A stretch of 64,000 nt of DNA from Gammaproteobacteria bacterium (GTDB taxonomy: Bacteria; Pseudomonadota; Gammaproteobacteria; DSM-16500), in the NCBI GenBank assembly GCA_014132595.1, contig BMAG01000058.1:1-64000 (forward strand). The letters are read 5' to 3'. Position numbers and translations under genes: made by a program. Shown here piece by piece: positions 52,504 to 61,545 of this stretch. Position 1 is the stretch's first letter. Each line of letters opens with the position of its first letter. Below the pieces are notes generated by a model that did no database searches, was not told where the DNA came from, and worked only from the letters and a program-made list of their open reading frames with translations.

Positions 52504-52722
52504 ATGGTACTTAAAATTTTCTCAACCGTGATCATTCTGCTCGTCGCATTAGCAGGTGGCCTCATTATCGCACAACAATTGGGATACAGCCCCAATGTTA
52601 ATCTAAGCCCTTTCCGTGACTTCTTTGATGTGTCATTGCCTGTATTAGCATTTGGTGCATTAGTGAAATACTTATGTGCATGCTGCCGATGCAAATGCCA
52701 ATGCTGTGTTAAAAAAGATTAA
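52504..52722 (+). CDS. Small membrane protein with Cys-rich C-terminus, 72 aa
   Basis: Not recognised. A hydrophobic helix (KIFSTVIILLVALAGGLIIA, residues 4-23) and a second weaker one (VSLPVLAFGALVKYLC) precede a striking CACCRCKCQCC end followed by VKKD. Seven cysteines lie in eleven residues, a possible metal-binding or lipid-modified tail. GGAGG at 52494-52498 places the start at 52504 rather than 52492. A terminator follows directly, which supports it as a real single-gene unit. Confidence 0.75.
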   Translation: MVLKIFSTVIILLVALAGGLIIAQQLGYSPNVNLSPFRDFFDVSLPVLAFGALVKYLCACCRCKCQCCVKKD

Positions 52723-52733
52723 AAATCTTAAAG

Positions 52734-52766
52734 GGTGAGCATCCTATGCTGAGCTCACCTTTTTTC
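52734..52766 (+). terminator. Rho-independent terminator after the Cys-rich gene
   Basis: GGTGAGC (52734-52740) pairs with GCTCACC (52753-52759), followed by six T. Flanking A/T pairs extend the stem slightly. Confidence 0.8.
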
Positions 52767-52895
52767 TTCTAAAAAATATTCAAATTCGTTACTAAACCCA
52801 AATAAAAACAAGCTGTTATATCATCACTATTGAAGCTGGCTCACTCTCCGGCTATACTAAAGAAAATATACAAATATCGCGAGGGAGCACTACAA

Positions 52896-53774
52896 ATGGC
52901 CAAAAAATTATTCCTATTCCTTTTATCTTGGTGCTTGATAAGCCCCGTACTCGCCGATCAACAACCCGATCAGCAATGTCCGGCCATAAAAATAAATACC
53001 CTATTCCCTCACCTCACAGTCACCGCAGGATACGATCTGCTGATACTGTCTGAAGACAACTTTTCAAAACTCCCAGAATCAGGTAAACATCGACCTATTC
53101 TCGTCAAAAAAGCCGATGCCACCGCCGCCTTATGGGGATACAAAAATGGAAGATGGCAATTAACACCATTAGATACTTTCACTCTTGCTCTTCCTCCAGA
53201 ATGGCAAGATAAACAAAAAGTACAAGTTGACCCCAATAATACAGATATTTTTACATTACTTGAAAAAGGCCACACTTCATCAGCCTTCCCTGAATGGAAT
53301 GTCGCTATCAACGATATTGATCCATCATTCAGCAAAAAATACCTTACCCTTGATAATGTCGTTCCCTATGAAAACCATGTGACAACCCATCAGCTCAATC
53401 AAAAAGATGATGTCGCCATCGACGATCACAATCGAAACCCAGATGCACCTTCCACCACGACTGCCACCGTCACGCTTGCAACCTGTGAGTACGGTCTATA
53501 TGCATCTGATTTATATCTTAAGTTATATCCTGCAGGAAAACCGGATAATTCAACTAACAGAACGCTTGTTACGCTCACACCTAAGGTACCCAAAACAATA
53601 CTCGTTGCTTCCCTCTTAAATGGAAATACAGGATGGACCTCCCAACAAAGATATTTTTGGTCCCTCCCCCCTATCCATTTTATTGTGAATTATAATCCTA
53701 AACCTCTTTATTGGTTTCTTTGTTCGCACGATAACGTCAATGACCCAAAATGTACTTGGCAATCCCCGCAGTGA
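52896..53774 (+). CDS. Secreted protein of unknown function, 292 aa
   Basis: It begins MAKKLFLFLLSWCLISPVLA, a Sec signal peptide with likely cleavage after VLA before DQQ. The start at 52896 has a GAGGGA box nine bases upstream; the longer reading from 52830 would bury the signal. The mature part begins with a CPAIKI segment and ends with CSHDNVNDPKCTW. The spacing C-x9-C-x-W with a Lys before the second Cys is the same as in the secreted protein at 60967-61509. The pattern is reminiscent of DUF3757-type proteins of Legionella, but I am not sure. It converges on tilS with eight bases between. Confidence 0.75.
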   Translation: MAKKLFLFLLSWCLISPVLADQQPDQQCPAIKINTLFPHLTVTAGYDLLILSEDNFSKLPESGKHRPILVKKADATAALWGYKNGRWQLTPLDTFTLALPPEWQDKQKVQVDPNNTDIFTLLEKGHTSSAFPEWNVAINDIDPSFSKKYLTLDNVVPYENHVTTHQLNQKDDVAIDDHNRNPDAPSTTTATVTLATCEYGLYASDLYLKLYPAGKPDNSTNRTLVTLTPKVPKTILVASLLNGNTGWTSQQRYFWSLPPIHFIVNYNPKPLYWFLCSHDNVNDPKCTWQSPQ

Positions 53775-53782
53775 TATGCCAA

Positions 53783-55081
53783 TTACCTGAGATGTAATTG
53801 ACGTCCAGGGCTACCCTGATAATCTTCCGCCAAAAAAAACCCAACGACTGCAATTAATCGATCTTCAATAAACAATAAAGGAATTCGATCACGCTCCCAA
53901 GGCGGAATAGCCCATTCTTGCATAAGATGTTTTAATAATTGATGACAACGCCTCTTTGGGAAATAACAACGCTCTCCCCCTTGTCGAAAACGAACAGTGA
54001 CTTGTGTCATATTTAAAGAGAGACCCTTTTCAGTCATCGTCGTCGATAACTCTCCAATACCAGGAATCACGAGCGATTGCCTGAGATCCCATGAAAAAAT
54101 TTGTCTTGTATCAAAAGAGCTGAGCGGCTGCATAAGATAAAGCTCATCACGATATCGCCGTAATTCCACTTTTCCCCATCGAATGAGGGGCAATTTGTCA
54201 GCCTGTGATTTCAAAAAATCCTGTTGAATTTGATTGAGCTTGATAGAAGACGGTACCGAAAACCCACATTGCATAAACCAGGCACGTAAAACTTGACGTT
54301 GACGCATTGCATTCAACATTTTTATTTTTTTAATAGAAAGCGTCCGATGGCTTTCACCGCGGCAAGTCGCTAAATCTTCACGAACAACGCTTGAAATAAA
54401 TTCTTCCGATTCTGCACAGTGTTTCGCAACGCGCGCTAATGTTTTGGTAACCGTCGGCCATCGTTCTTTTAAAACAGGCAAAATAGAATGTCTTAAAAAA
54501 TTACGCGTAAAACTTTTATCTTCATTGGATTCATCATTGATCCACGTTAACTGTTGCTCTTCGGCATAAGATTTTAATTCAACACGCGACAAAGACAATA
54601 AAGGTCTTGCATGAAATCCCTTTGCAAAAGTTTTGATAACAGGCATGGCAGACAATCCTTTAGGACCCGCACCGCGCAGCAGCTGCACTAACAACGTTTC
54701 TGCTTGATCATCTTGTTGATGCGCTGTTAATAAAATATCATCCGTCTCCATTAACTCTGCAAAAACAGCATAACGCAGATCACGCGCCACTTCTTCAGGA
54801 CTGTCTCCTGTCAGCGCTTTTGCATGAATGGATTTTTGAATCAATTCGATTTGCAACTGATCACAGATTTTTTCACAATGCAGCATCCAATCTTCGGCAT
54901 GAATACTCAAACCATGATGCACATGCACCGCTTTTAAACGTATCGGATATTGTTTGCGTAACTGAGCACACAGATGCAACAACACATGCGAGTCCAACCC
55001 TCCGCTATAACCGATCCAATACGTTTTATCGAGACCCTGCTCAAGACAAAACGTTTTGATGCAATCAATCAGCAAGGCCAT
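53783..55081 (-). CDS. tilS: tRNA(Ile)-lysidine synthase
   Basis: Modifies C34 of tRNA-Ile (CAU) to lysidine with lysine and ATP, changing codon recognition from AUG to AUA. The PP-loop SGGLDS lies at residues 25-30 ([15 protein letters not shown]). VHVHHGLS and [13 protein letters not shown] are conserved. The C-terminal substrate-binding domain includes RFRQGGERC. At 432 residues it equals the E. coli enzyme (432). It overlaps the end of accA by 17 bases; the accA-tilS neighbourhood is usual. Confidence 0.96.
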   Translation of the reverse strand: MALLIDCIKTFCLEQGLDKTYWIGYSGGLDSHVLLHLCAQLRKQYPIRLKAVHVHHGLSIHAEDWMLHCEKICDQLQIELIQKSIHAKALTGDSPEEVARDLRYAVFAELMETDDILLTAHQQDDQAETLLVQLLRGAGPKGLSAMPVIKTFAKGFHARPLLSLSRVELKSYAEEQQLTWINDESNEDKSFTRNFLRHSILPVLKERWPTVTKTLARVAKHCAESEEFISSVVREDLATCRGESHRTLSIKKIKMLNAMRQRQVLRAWFMQCGFSVPSSIKLNQIQQDFLKSQADKLPLIRWGKVELRRYRDELYLMQPLSSFDTRQIFSWDLRQSLVIPGIGELSTTMTEKGLSLNMTQVTVRFRQGGERCYFPKRRCHQLLKHLMQEWAIPPWERDRIPLLFIEDRLIAVVGFFLAEDYQGSPGRQLHLR

Positions 55082-56018
55082 AAGACATTAAACGCTGATA
55101 GCGCATTTCAATGAGTTGGTCTGTTGAATAGCCTTGTAGTTCCATTAAATTTTGCGCAAGGACGATTTGTAATTTTGAAGCCATTGCATCATAGTCACGA
55201 TGCGCACCTCCCAAAGGCTCTGGAATAATCTGATCAATCAGTTTTAAATCTAGATTTTGTTCTGCAGACACACCCATCGCTTCCGCTGCAACCGATGCCT
55301 TCTCTGCATTTTTCCATAAAATGGAAGCACAGCCTTCGGGTGAGATCACCGAATAAATGGAATATTGCAGCATCAAAATACGATCACCAACACCGATCGC
55401 TAATGCACCGCCTGAACCACCCTCACCAATCACCGTACAAATAATGGGTGTTTTTAACCGTGACATCACAAATAAATTACGCGCAATCGCTTCACTCTGA
55501 TTGCTTTGCTCCGCTTTGATACCTGGATAGGCGCCCGGTGTATCGATAAAAGTAAAAATAGGTAATTTAAATTTTTCTGCCATTTGCATTAAACGCAATG
55601 CTTTACGATAATCTTCCGGATTTGGCATGCCGAAGTTGCGTTCAATCTTTTCTTGCGTCTTACGGCCCTTTTCATGCCCGAGCACCATCACCGGCTGACC
55701 TTCAAAGCGCGCAATCCCGCCCACAATCGCAGACCCCTTCGAAACAGAGCGATCTCCCTGCAATTCATCAAATTCTGTAAACAACCGACTAATGTAGTCA
55801 ATCGCATGCGGCCGTTGAACATGACGAGCCAATTGCGTAATTTGCCAAGGACTTAAATGCGAAAAAATATCCTTCGTCAACTGGCGACTTTTCACTTCCA
55901 AACGCGCAATTTCATCACTCAAATTGACCGCACTGTCCTTATCCACCATCCGCAATTCCTGAATCTTCGCTTCAAGCTCAGCAATGGGTTGTTCAAAATC
56001 TAAAAAATTTAAATTCAT
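55065..56018 (-). CDS. accA: Acetyl-CoA carboxylase carboxyltransferase alpha subunit
   Basis: Transfers carboxyl from carboxybiotin to acetyl-CoA with AccD, the first committed step of fatty-acid synthesis. At 317 residues it is near the E. coli length (319). [49 protein letters not shown] and [15 protein letters not shown] are diagnostic. It is transcribed with tilS on the minus strand; in many gammaproteobacteria dnaE lies directly upstream in the same direction, but here it is inverted and separated by an ATPase gene. Confidence 0.97.
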   Translation of the reverse strand: MNLNFLDFEQPIAELEAKIQELRMVDKDSAVNLSDEIARLEVKSRQLTKDIFSHLSPWQITQLARHVQRPHAIDYISRLFTEFDELQGDRSVSKGSAIVGGIARFEGQPVMVLGHEKGRKTQEKIERNFGMPNPEDYRKALRLMQMAEKFKLPIFTFIDTPGAYPGIKAEQSNQSEAIARNLFVMSRLKTPIICTVIGEGGSGGALAIGVGDRILMLQYSIYSVISPEGCASILWKNAEKASVAAEAMGVSAEQNLDLKLIDQIIPEPLGGAHRDYDAMASKLQIVLAQNLMELQGYSTDQLIEMRYQRLMSYGLAD

Positions 56019-56157
56019 GACCTATTTCTCAACATAACGGGTGGGCTATATGATAGCTGAACTAAGAGCACCTCGCACCTTTAATAGGGTAATAAAAAAC
56101 TTCTTTTTATTCCCCCAGACATCGGCTAATATATAATTATATTATATATTGGACGGT

Positions 56158-57384
56158 ATGGCTATGTATATTCAACGCACTCTAGAGCTTTTTTTACAAC
56201 AAGTTAGTCAGCAATTCCCCGTGTTGTTGGTCACAGGCCCCCGCCAAGTTGGTAAAACGACCATTTTAAAACACTTGAGCAAAGATGTTAGAAAATATGT
56301 CACATTAGATGACCCTCATCTGGCTCAATTAGCGAATGAAGATCCTGCACTTTTTTTACAGCGGTTTACGCCACCTATATTGATTGACGAAATTCAATAT
56401 GCTCCTACTTTATTTCCTTACATAAAAATGAGAGTTGACGAAAAGCATGAGCCTGGGGCTTTTTGGCTTGCGGGATCACAGCAATTTGAACTCATGCAGA
56501 AGGTATCGGAATCATTAGCTGGCCGCATAGGAATCGTCAATTTGCTCGGATTATCCTTAAAAGAAGAACAGAAACATCCTAAAATTGCAGAACCTTTTTT
56601 ACCTAATGAAAAACAATTAAAACATCGTGCTGAATATTCACAGCCTCTTTCTTTGCAAGAAATTTATCGTATTATTTGGCGTGGATCCTTTCCAACTTTG
56701 TATACATCACAAATCGATAGAGATCTTTTTTATAGTTCTTATGTACAAACTTATCTACAGCGAGATATTCGTGACCTTGCCAATATCGCTGATTCCCATG
56801 GATTTTTGAAATTTCTTCGCGCCGCCGCCGCACGAACAGGACAGCTATTAAATATGACTGATATGGCCAGAGACAGCGGTATTAGTCCGATGACAGCAAA
56901 ACATTGGCTGACTCATTTAGAAGCCTCTGGTATTATTTACTTACTGGAACCTTATCACAATAATATTACTAAAAGATTAATTAAAACACCTAAGCTCTAT
57001 TTTCTTGATACTGGACTTTGTGCTTATCTCACCGAATGGTCGAGTCCAGAAACGCTAGAAGCAGGCGCAATGTCCGGTGCTATGCTAGAAACATTCATCT
57101 TCACTGAAATTTTAAAAAGCTATTGGCACAATGGAAAACGCGCGCCTCTTTATTATTATCGAGATAAAGATAAAAAAGAGATCGATTTGTTGATTGTACA
57201 AAACGAAGTAATTTATCCTTTAGAGTTTAAAAAATCTGCAAGAATTGATAAATCCATTGTTTTACAATTTAATGTTCTTAAAAAATTAAATAAAAAAATA
57301 GGGAATGGAGGCATCATCTGTTTAGCGTCTTCTTTATTGCCTATAACCAGCACCGACAATGCCATTCCAGTCGGGTTTTTATAG
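56158..57384 (+). CDS. ATP-binding protein of the AAA_14/DUF4143 family
   Basis: A P-loop ATPase with Walker A GPRQVGKTT (near residue 28) and Walker B PILIDEIQYAP, followed by a helix-turn-helix-like region (GQLLNMTDMARDSGISPMTA). The C-terminal DUF4143 part has YRDKDKKEIDLLI...YPLEFKKS, resembling a PD-(D/E)xK nuclease core. The cellular role of the family is unclear; members are widespread and move horizontally. The start is uncertain between ATGs at 56158 and 56164 (TTG at 56149 also possible). The upstream sequence (56130-56150) is almost pure AT. It interrupts the accA-dnaE neighbourhood. Confidence 0.88.
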   Translation: MAMYIQRTLELFLQQVSQQFPVLLVTGPRQVGKTTILKHLSKDVRKYVTLDDPHLAQLANEDPALFLQRFTPPILIDEIQYAPTLFPYIKMRVDEKHEPGAFWLAGSQQFELMQKVSESLAGRIGIVNLLGLSLKEEQKHPKIAEPFLPNEKQLKHRAEYSQPLSLQEIYRIIWRGSFPTLYTSQIDRDLFYSSYVQTYLQRDIRDLANIADSHGFLKFLRAAAARTGQLLNMTDMARDSGISPMTAKHWLTHLEASGIIYLLEPYHNNITKRLIKTPKLYFLDTGLCAYLTEWSSPETLEAGAMSGAMLETFIFTEILKSYWHNGKRAPLYYYRDKDKKEIDLLIVQNEVIYPLEFKKSARIDKSIVLQFNVLKKLNKKIGNGGIICLASSLLPITSTDNAIPVGFL

Positions 57385-57449
57385 GAAGACTTTAGTGATA
57401 TGATGTAAGGCACGCTTAAAACCCGATTAAAAAAACCAAGGCTTATCTT

Positions 57450-60400
57450 ATGGAACCGCGCTTCATTCATTTACGCTTGCATACTGAGTACTCTTTAAGC
57501 GACGGTCTCGTTCAAATTGATTATTTGATAGACAAAGCACGTCAATGCAATATGCCGATGGTTGCAGTCACGGATCAGAGCAATGTATTTAGTGCAGTGA
57601 AATTTTATCAGGCAGCCATCAAAGCAAAAATTAAACCGTTGATTGGCGCAGATATCTGGTTAGAAAATGACAAGCAAGCGAAAGAACCTTTTCGGCTCAC
57701 TTTATTCTGTCAAAATAACCAAGGATATAAAAATTTATTAGAACTCATTTCGCGCAGCTTCATTCACGGACAAACGCATGGCAAAGCCATCATTCAACGT
57801 GCCTGGTTAACTGAATTAGCGGATGGACTGATCGTTTTGTCAGGTGCAGAAGAAGGTGACTTGGGTAAAGCTTTGCTTGCCAATGAAAATTCTGAAACAA
57901 ATCAGTTACTCCATTTTTGGATGACACATTTTCCAAACCGTTATTATCTGGAATTGCGCCGCACAGGACTTCCTAATCAAGAAAATTATATTGATGCCGC
58001 ATTAACAATTGCAGAAATGCATGCCCTCCCCGTTATTGCAACCAATGATATTCGTTTTTTAGAACGCGAAGATTTTGAAGCGCATGAAGCACGGGTTTGT
58101 ATTCATGAAGGTTTTATTTTAGCGGATCCGCGCCGCCCGAGAAAATATACGGATCAACAATATTTTCGAAGTCAGGAAGAAATGATTGCCTTGTTTTCTG
58201 ATATTCCAGAAAGTTTGGCAAATACCGTCGAATTAGCAAAACGCTGCAATGTTACACTCACACTGGGCAAAAGTTTTTTACCGCGATTTCCCGTTCCAGA
58301 AGGTTTTACTGTTGAGAGTTATCTTTGCCATGCCGCAGAATCTGGCTTGAATGACCGATTAAAAATCTCTCATAACACCCAGGCCGAGATTTTTACAGAA
58401 GAACGTCTTTCCTACGATGCGCGTTTACAAACCGAATTAAATGTCATCAATAAGATGGGGTTTGCAGGTTATTTTTTAATTGTGGCCGATTTTACACGCT
58501 GGGCACGAGAAAATGGCGTACCGGTTGGCCCAGGCCGCGGTTCCGGCCCCGGATCGTTGGTTGCTTATGCTTTAAAAATTACGGATCTGGATCCTTTGCA
58601 GCATGAACTGTTGTTTGAACGTTTTTTGAATCCTGACCGCGTGTCCATGCCTGACTTTGATATCGATTTTTGTATGGAAGGACGCGATCGCGTCATCGAA
58701 TATGTCATGCAAACACATGGGCTTGATGCTGTCGCTCAAATTATCACATATGGCACGATGACAGCTAAGGCTGTGATACGTGATGTCGGACGTGTGCTAG
58801 GCATGAGTTATGGTCATGTCGATAAAATTGCAAAACTGGTACCTTTTGAAATTGGCATTACGTTAGATGCCGCTTTGCATCAAGAAGATCAATTGCGTGA
58901 ACGTTATCAACAGGAAGATGATGTACGCACCCTTATTGATCTTGCACGTAAACTCGAAGGCATCACACGTAACGCGGGCAAACATGCGGGAGGTGTGGTT
59001 ATTGCACCTTCTAAATTAACCGAATATACCGCATTGTATTGTGAAGAAGGACAATCGAATCACTTAGTCACTCAATTTGATAAAGATGATGTGGAAGCCG
59101 TGGGTTTAGTTAAATTCGACTTTTTAGGTCTACGCACACTCACCATCATTGATTGGGCCATTCAAGAAATCAATAACAAACGTCAGATGGCAGAAGAACC
59201 CCTTTTAGACATTCAATTAATTCCCCTGAATGATCCAGCAACATTTGCCTTATTAAAAGCCTGCAAAACGACTGCGGTATTTCAGTTGGAATCTCGCGGG
59301 ATGAAAGACTTAGTCAAACGTCTTCAGCCTGACTGTTTTGAAGATATTGTGGCACTTGTTGCTTTGTTTCGTCCGGGCCCGCTGCAATCAGGCATGGTGG
59401 ATGATTTTATTAATCGTAAACACGGTCGTGCAAAAGTGCAGTATCCGCATCCTGCGCTTGAACCTATTTTGAGACCCACGTATGGCGTAATTTTATATCA
59501 AGAGCAAGTCATGCAAATTGCACAGGTGTTAGCCGGTTATTCCTTAGGCTCTGCCGATTTATTGCGCCGTGCGATGGGGAAAAAGAAACCGGAAGAAATG
59601 GCCATGCAGCGCGAAACGTTCTGTAAAGGGTCTGTTGAACGCGGTGTTGATGTTGAAACAGCAACCTATATTTTCGATTTAATGGAAAAATTTGCAGGTT
59701 ATGGTTTTAATAAATCACATTCAGCCTCTTATGCATTGATTGCTTACCAAACGGCATGGCTCAAAGCACATTATCCTGCAGAATATATGGCAGCCGTTTT
59801 ATCTGCAGATATGGATAACACCGATAAAGTCGTCCATTTTGTAGAAGAATGTCAGGCTCTTAATTTACAAGTCAGCCCACCGGATATAAATCGCAGTATT
59901 TATCAATTTAAAGCGATTGATACCCACAGTTTAATGTATGGCTTAGGCGCTATTAAAGGGGCAGGCCAAGCCGCAATTGAATCTATTGTTGAAGAACGTA
60001 ACCGGCACGGTGAATTTAAAAATTTATTTGATTTTTGCAAACGCACGTATTCACGAAAAATAAATCGGCGTTTATTAGAAGCAGCGATTAAAGCCGGGGC
60101 ATTTGATTTAATCACTCCTCATCGCGCTTCTGCAATGGACAGTTTAAGCCATGCATTACAACATGCAGAACAAACCTCTCGCAATAAAGCCGTAGGCCAG
60201 CATGATTTATTTGGCAGTATTTCTGCAGAAGAAGATACCATTCAGTATGTCAATGCGCCCGAATGGAGTGAGCAGCAGCGTTTATTTGGTGAAAAAGAAA
60301 CATTAGGCATGTATATCACCGGACATCCTATTCATCGATACTTGCCTGAACTAAAAAACTTTATTAGCGGACGTATTGCAGAATTACGCCCCGCCGCAAA

Positions 60401-60893
60401 AACGATAGTGACTGCGGGGATTATTATCGGTCTTCGCACCTTGCAAACGAAACGCGGTGATCGAATGGCGGTCGTCACATTAGATGATGCGACCACACCC
60501 ATCGACGTTTTGTGTTTTGCAGAAACTTATCAAAAATATAGAGAACTTCTGGGGAAAGATAAACTCATCATTGTAGAAGGCGAAGTCAGTGTCGATGATT
60601 TCAGCGGCGGGTATCGTTTATTGAGCCGTGAAATATTTTCCATGGATGCGGCACGTGAACGTTATGCCAAATATTTACAAATTCGTCTTTCACAGGCGTT
60701 TGATGTCACACAACTTGCGCCATTATTAGAAAAATATAGAGGCGGACGTTGCAATGTTTCCGTGGATTATTGGAGGGCAGATGCCAAAGCCAGTCTGAAA
60801 TTAGGCGAAAACTGGCGGGTCAAACCCATGGATAGCCTCCTAGAAACCCTAAAAAATGCGCTTTCCGACGAAAGCGTAGATGTTGTTTATTAA
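57450..60893 (+). CDS. dnaE: DNA polymerase III alpha subunit
   Basis: The replicative polymerase catalytic subunit, 1147 residues (E. coli 1160). It begins with the PHP domain (FIHLRLHTEYSLSDGLVQID). The catalytic aspartates lie in MPDFDIDFCMEGRD, preceded by GPGRGSGPGSLVAYALKI. YGFNKSHSASYALIAYQTAW and the C-terminal OB-fold (VTAGIIIGLRTLQTKRGDRM) are complete. It is likely a single-gene transcript here. Confidence 0.98.
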   Translation: MEPRFIHLRLHTEYSLSDGLVQIDYLIDKARQCNMPMVAVTDQSNVFSAVKFYQAAIKAKIKPLIGADIWLENDKQAKEPFRLTLFCQNNQGYKNLLELISRSFIHGQTHGKAIIQRAWLTELADGLIVLSGAEEGDLGKALLANENSETNQLLHFWMTHFPNRYYLELRRTGLPNQENYIDAALTIAEMHALPVIATNDIRFLEREDFEAHEARVCIHEGFILADPRRPRKYTDQQYFRSQEEMIALFSDIPESLANTVELAKRCNVTLTLGKSFLPRFPVPEGFTVESYLCHAAESGLNDRLKISHNTQAEIFTEERLSYDARLQTELNVINKMGFAGYFLIVADFTRWARENGVPVGPGRGSGPGSLVAYALKITDLDPLQHELLFERFLNPDRVSMPDFDIDFCMEGRDRVIEYVMQTHGLDAVAQIITYGTMTAKAVIRDVGRVLGMSYGHVDKIAKLVPFEIGITLDAALHQEDQLRERYQQEDDVRTLIDLARKLEGITRNAGKHAGGVVIAPSKLTEYTALYCEEGQSNHLVTQFDKDDVEAVGLVKFDFLGLRTLTIIDWAIQEINNKRQMAEEPLLDIQLIPLNDPATFALLKACKTTAVFQLESRGMKDLVKRLQPDCFEDIVALVALFRPGPLQSGMVDDFINRKHGRAKVQYPHPALEPILRPTYGVILYQEQVMQIAQVLAGYSLGSADLLRRAMGKKKPEEMAMQRETFCKGSVERGVDVETATYIFDLMEKFAGYGFNKSHSASYALIAYQTAWLKAHYPAEYMAAVLSADMDNTDKVVHFVEECQALNLQVSPPDINRSIYQFKAIDTHSLMYGLGAIKGAGQAAIESIVEERNRHGEFKNLFDFCKRTYSRKINRRLLEAAIKAGAFDLITPHRASAMDSLSHALQHAEQTSRNKAVGQHDLFGSISAEEDTIQYVNAPEWSEQQRLFGEKETLGMYITGHPIHRYLPELKNFISGRIAELRPAAKTIVTAGIIIGLRTLQTKRGDRMAVVTLDDATTPIDVLCFAETYQKYRELLGKDKLIIVEGEVSVDDFSGGYRLLSREIFSMDAARERYAKYLQIRLSQAFDVTQLAPLLEKYRGGRCNVSVDYWRADAKASLKLGENWRVKPMDSLLETLKNALSDESVDVVY

Positions 60894-60966
60894 TTATCTT
60901 TATAGTAGATTTCGATAATATTTCTAATCAAGTTCAATTTATTCACATACTAAACGAGTATCAAAA

Positions 60967-61509
60967 ATGCCTAAACGATTTTTATTTCTGACAATAAGCG
61001 GCGCAATATCTTGTTTAATCACTCAAAATGGATTAGCCGTTATAAGGTACAATTCCGTCGATTTAGGCAGCGCTCAATGCCCAGATGTTGATCAGATATC
61101 CCATACTCCTAGTATGTCATGGAAGGTGAGAGATGCCGGCTGGATCATTTACAGTCAAGATAAAAATAATGCTTTAACTGGATTTTCGAGGGATACTCAA
61201 CTTCGACGATCCGTATATCCCTATCATATCGGATATGCGCTTGCAGATATTTATTGTGGATATAATACAGGTCTTGGCGGCAAAGATACTCTAGTATTAA
61301 AACGTACTTATCAAGAAGAAAATGGATTATATCCTGAGGCAAATCTTATCGTTGCAGATAATAATCTGCTGGATATGCAGTCAACAAATACAAGAACTTA
61401 TAACAGATATAGTTCGTGTGATACCGTTTTAAGCAATCTTTCGAAATGTGATTGGCATTTTTATTCTTCAAACGCTTACAATGATCACTTGGATGTTGAC
61501 ACAATTTAA
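60967..61509 (+). CDS. Secreted protein of unknown function, 180 aa
   Basis: It begins with a signal-peptide-like stretch (PKRFLFLTISGAISCLI), probably cleaved after GLA near residue 24. The mature part begins with SAQCPDVDQI and ends with CDTVLSNLSKCDW, the same C-x9-C-x-W pattern as in the 292-aa protein at 52896-53774. A YCGYN segment lies between. Cys pairing is expected in the periplasm or outside. The Shine-Dalgarno is weak. No function is known to me; a distant DUF3757-like relation is possible. Confidence 0.72.
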   Translation: MPKRFLFLTISGAISCLITQNGLAVIRYNSVDLGSAQCPDVDQISHTPSMSWKVRDAGWIIYSQDKNNALTGFSRDTQLRRSVYPYHIGYALADIYCGYNTGLGGKDTLVLKRTYQEENGLYPEANLIVADNNLLDMQSTNTRTYNRYSSCDTVLSNLSKCDWHFYSSNAYNDHLDVDTI

Positions 61510-61513
61510 CTTG

Positions 61514-61545
61514 AATATTAATCAGAACTTAATATTTATTTTATC
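61514..61545 (+). terminator. Weak AT-rich terminator after the 180-aa gene
   Basis: AATATTAA (61514-61521) pairs with TTAATATT (61529-61536) and is followed by a T-rich stretch. The stem is entirely A/T, so its strength is doubtful. It overlaps the 3' end of the convergent recJ. Confidence 0.35.
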
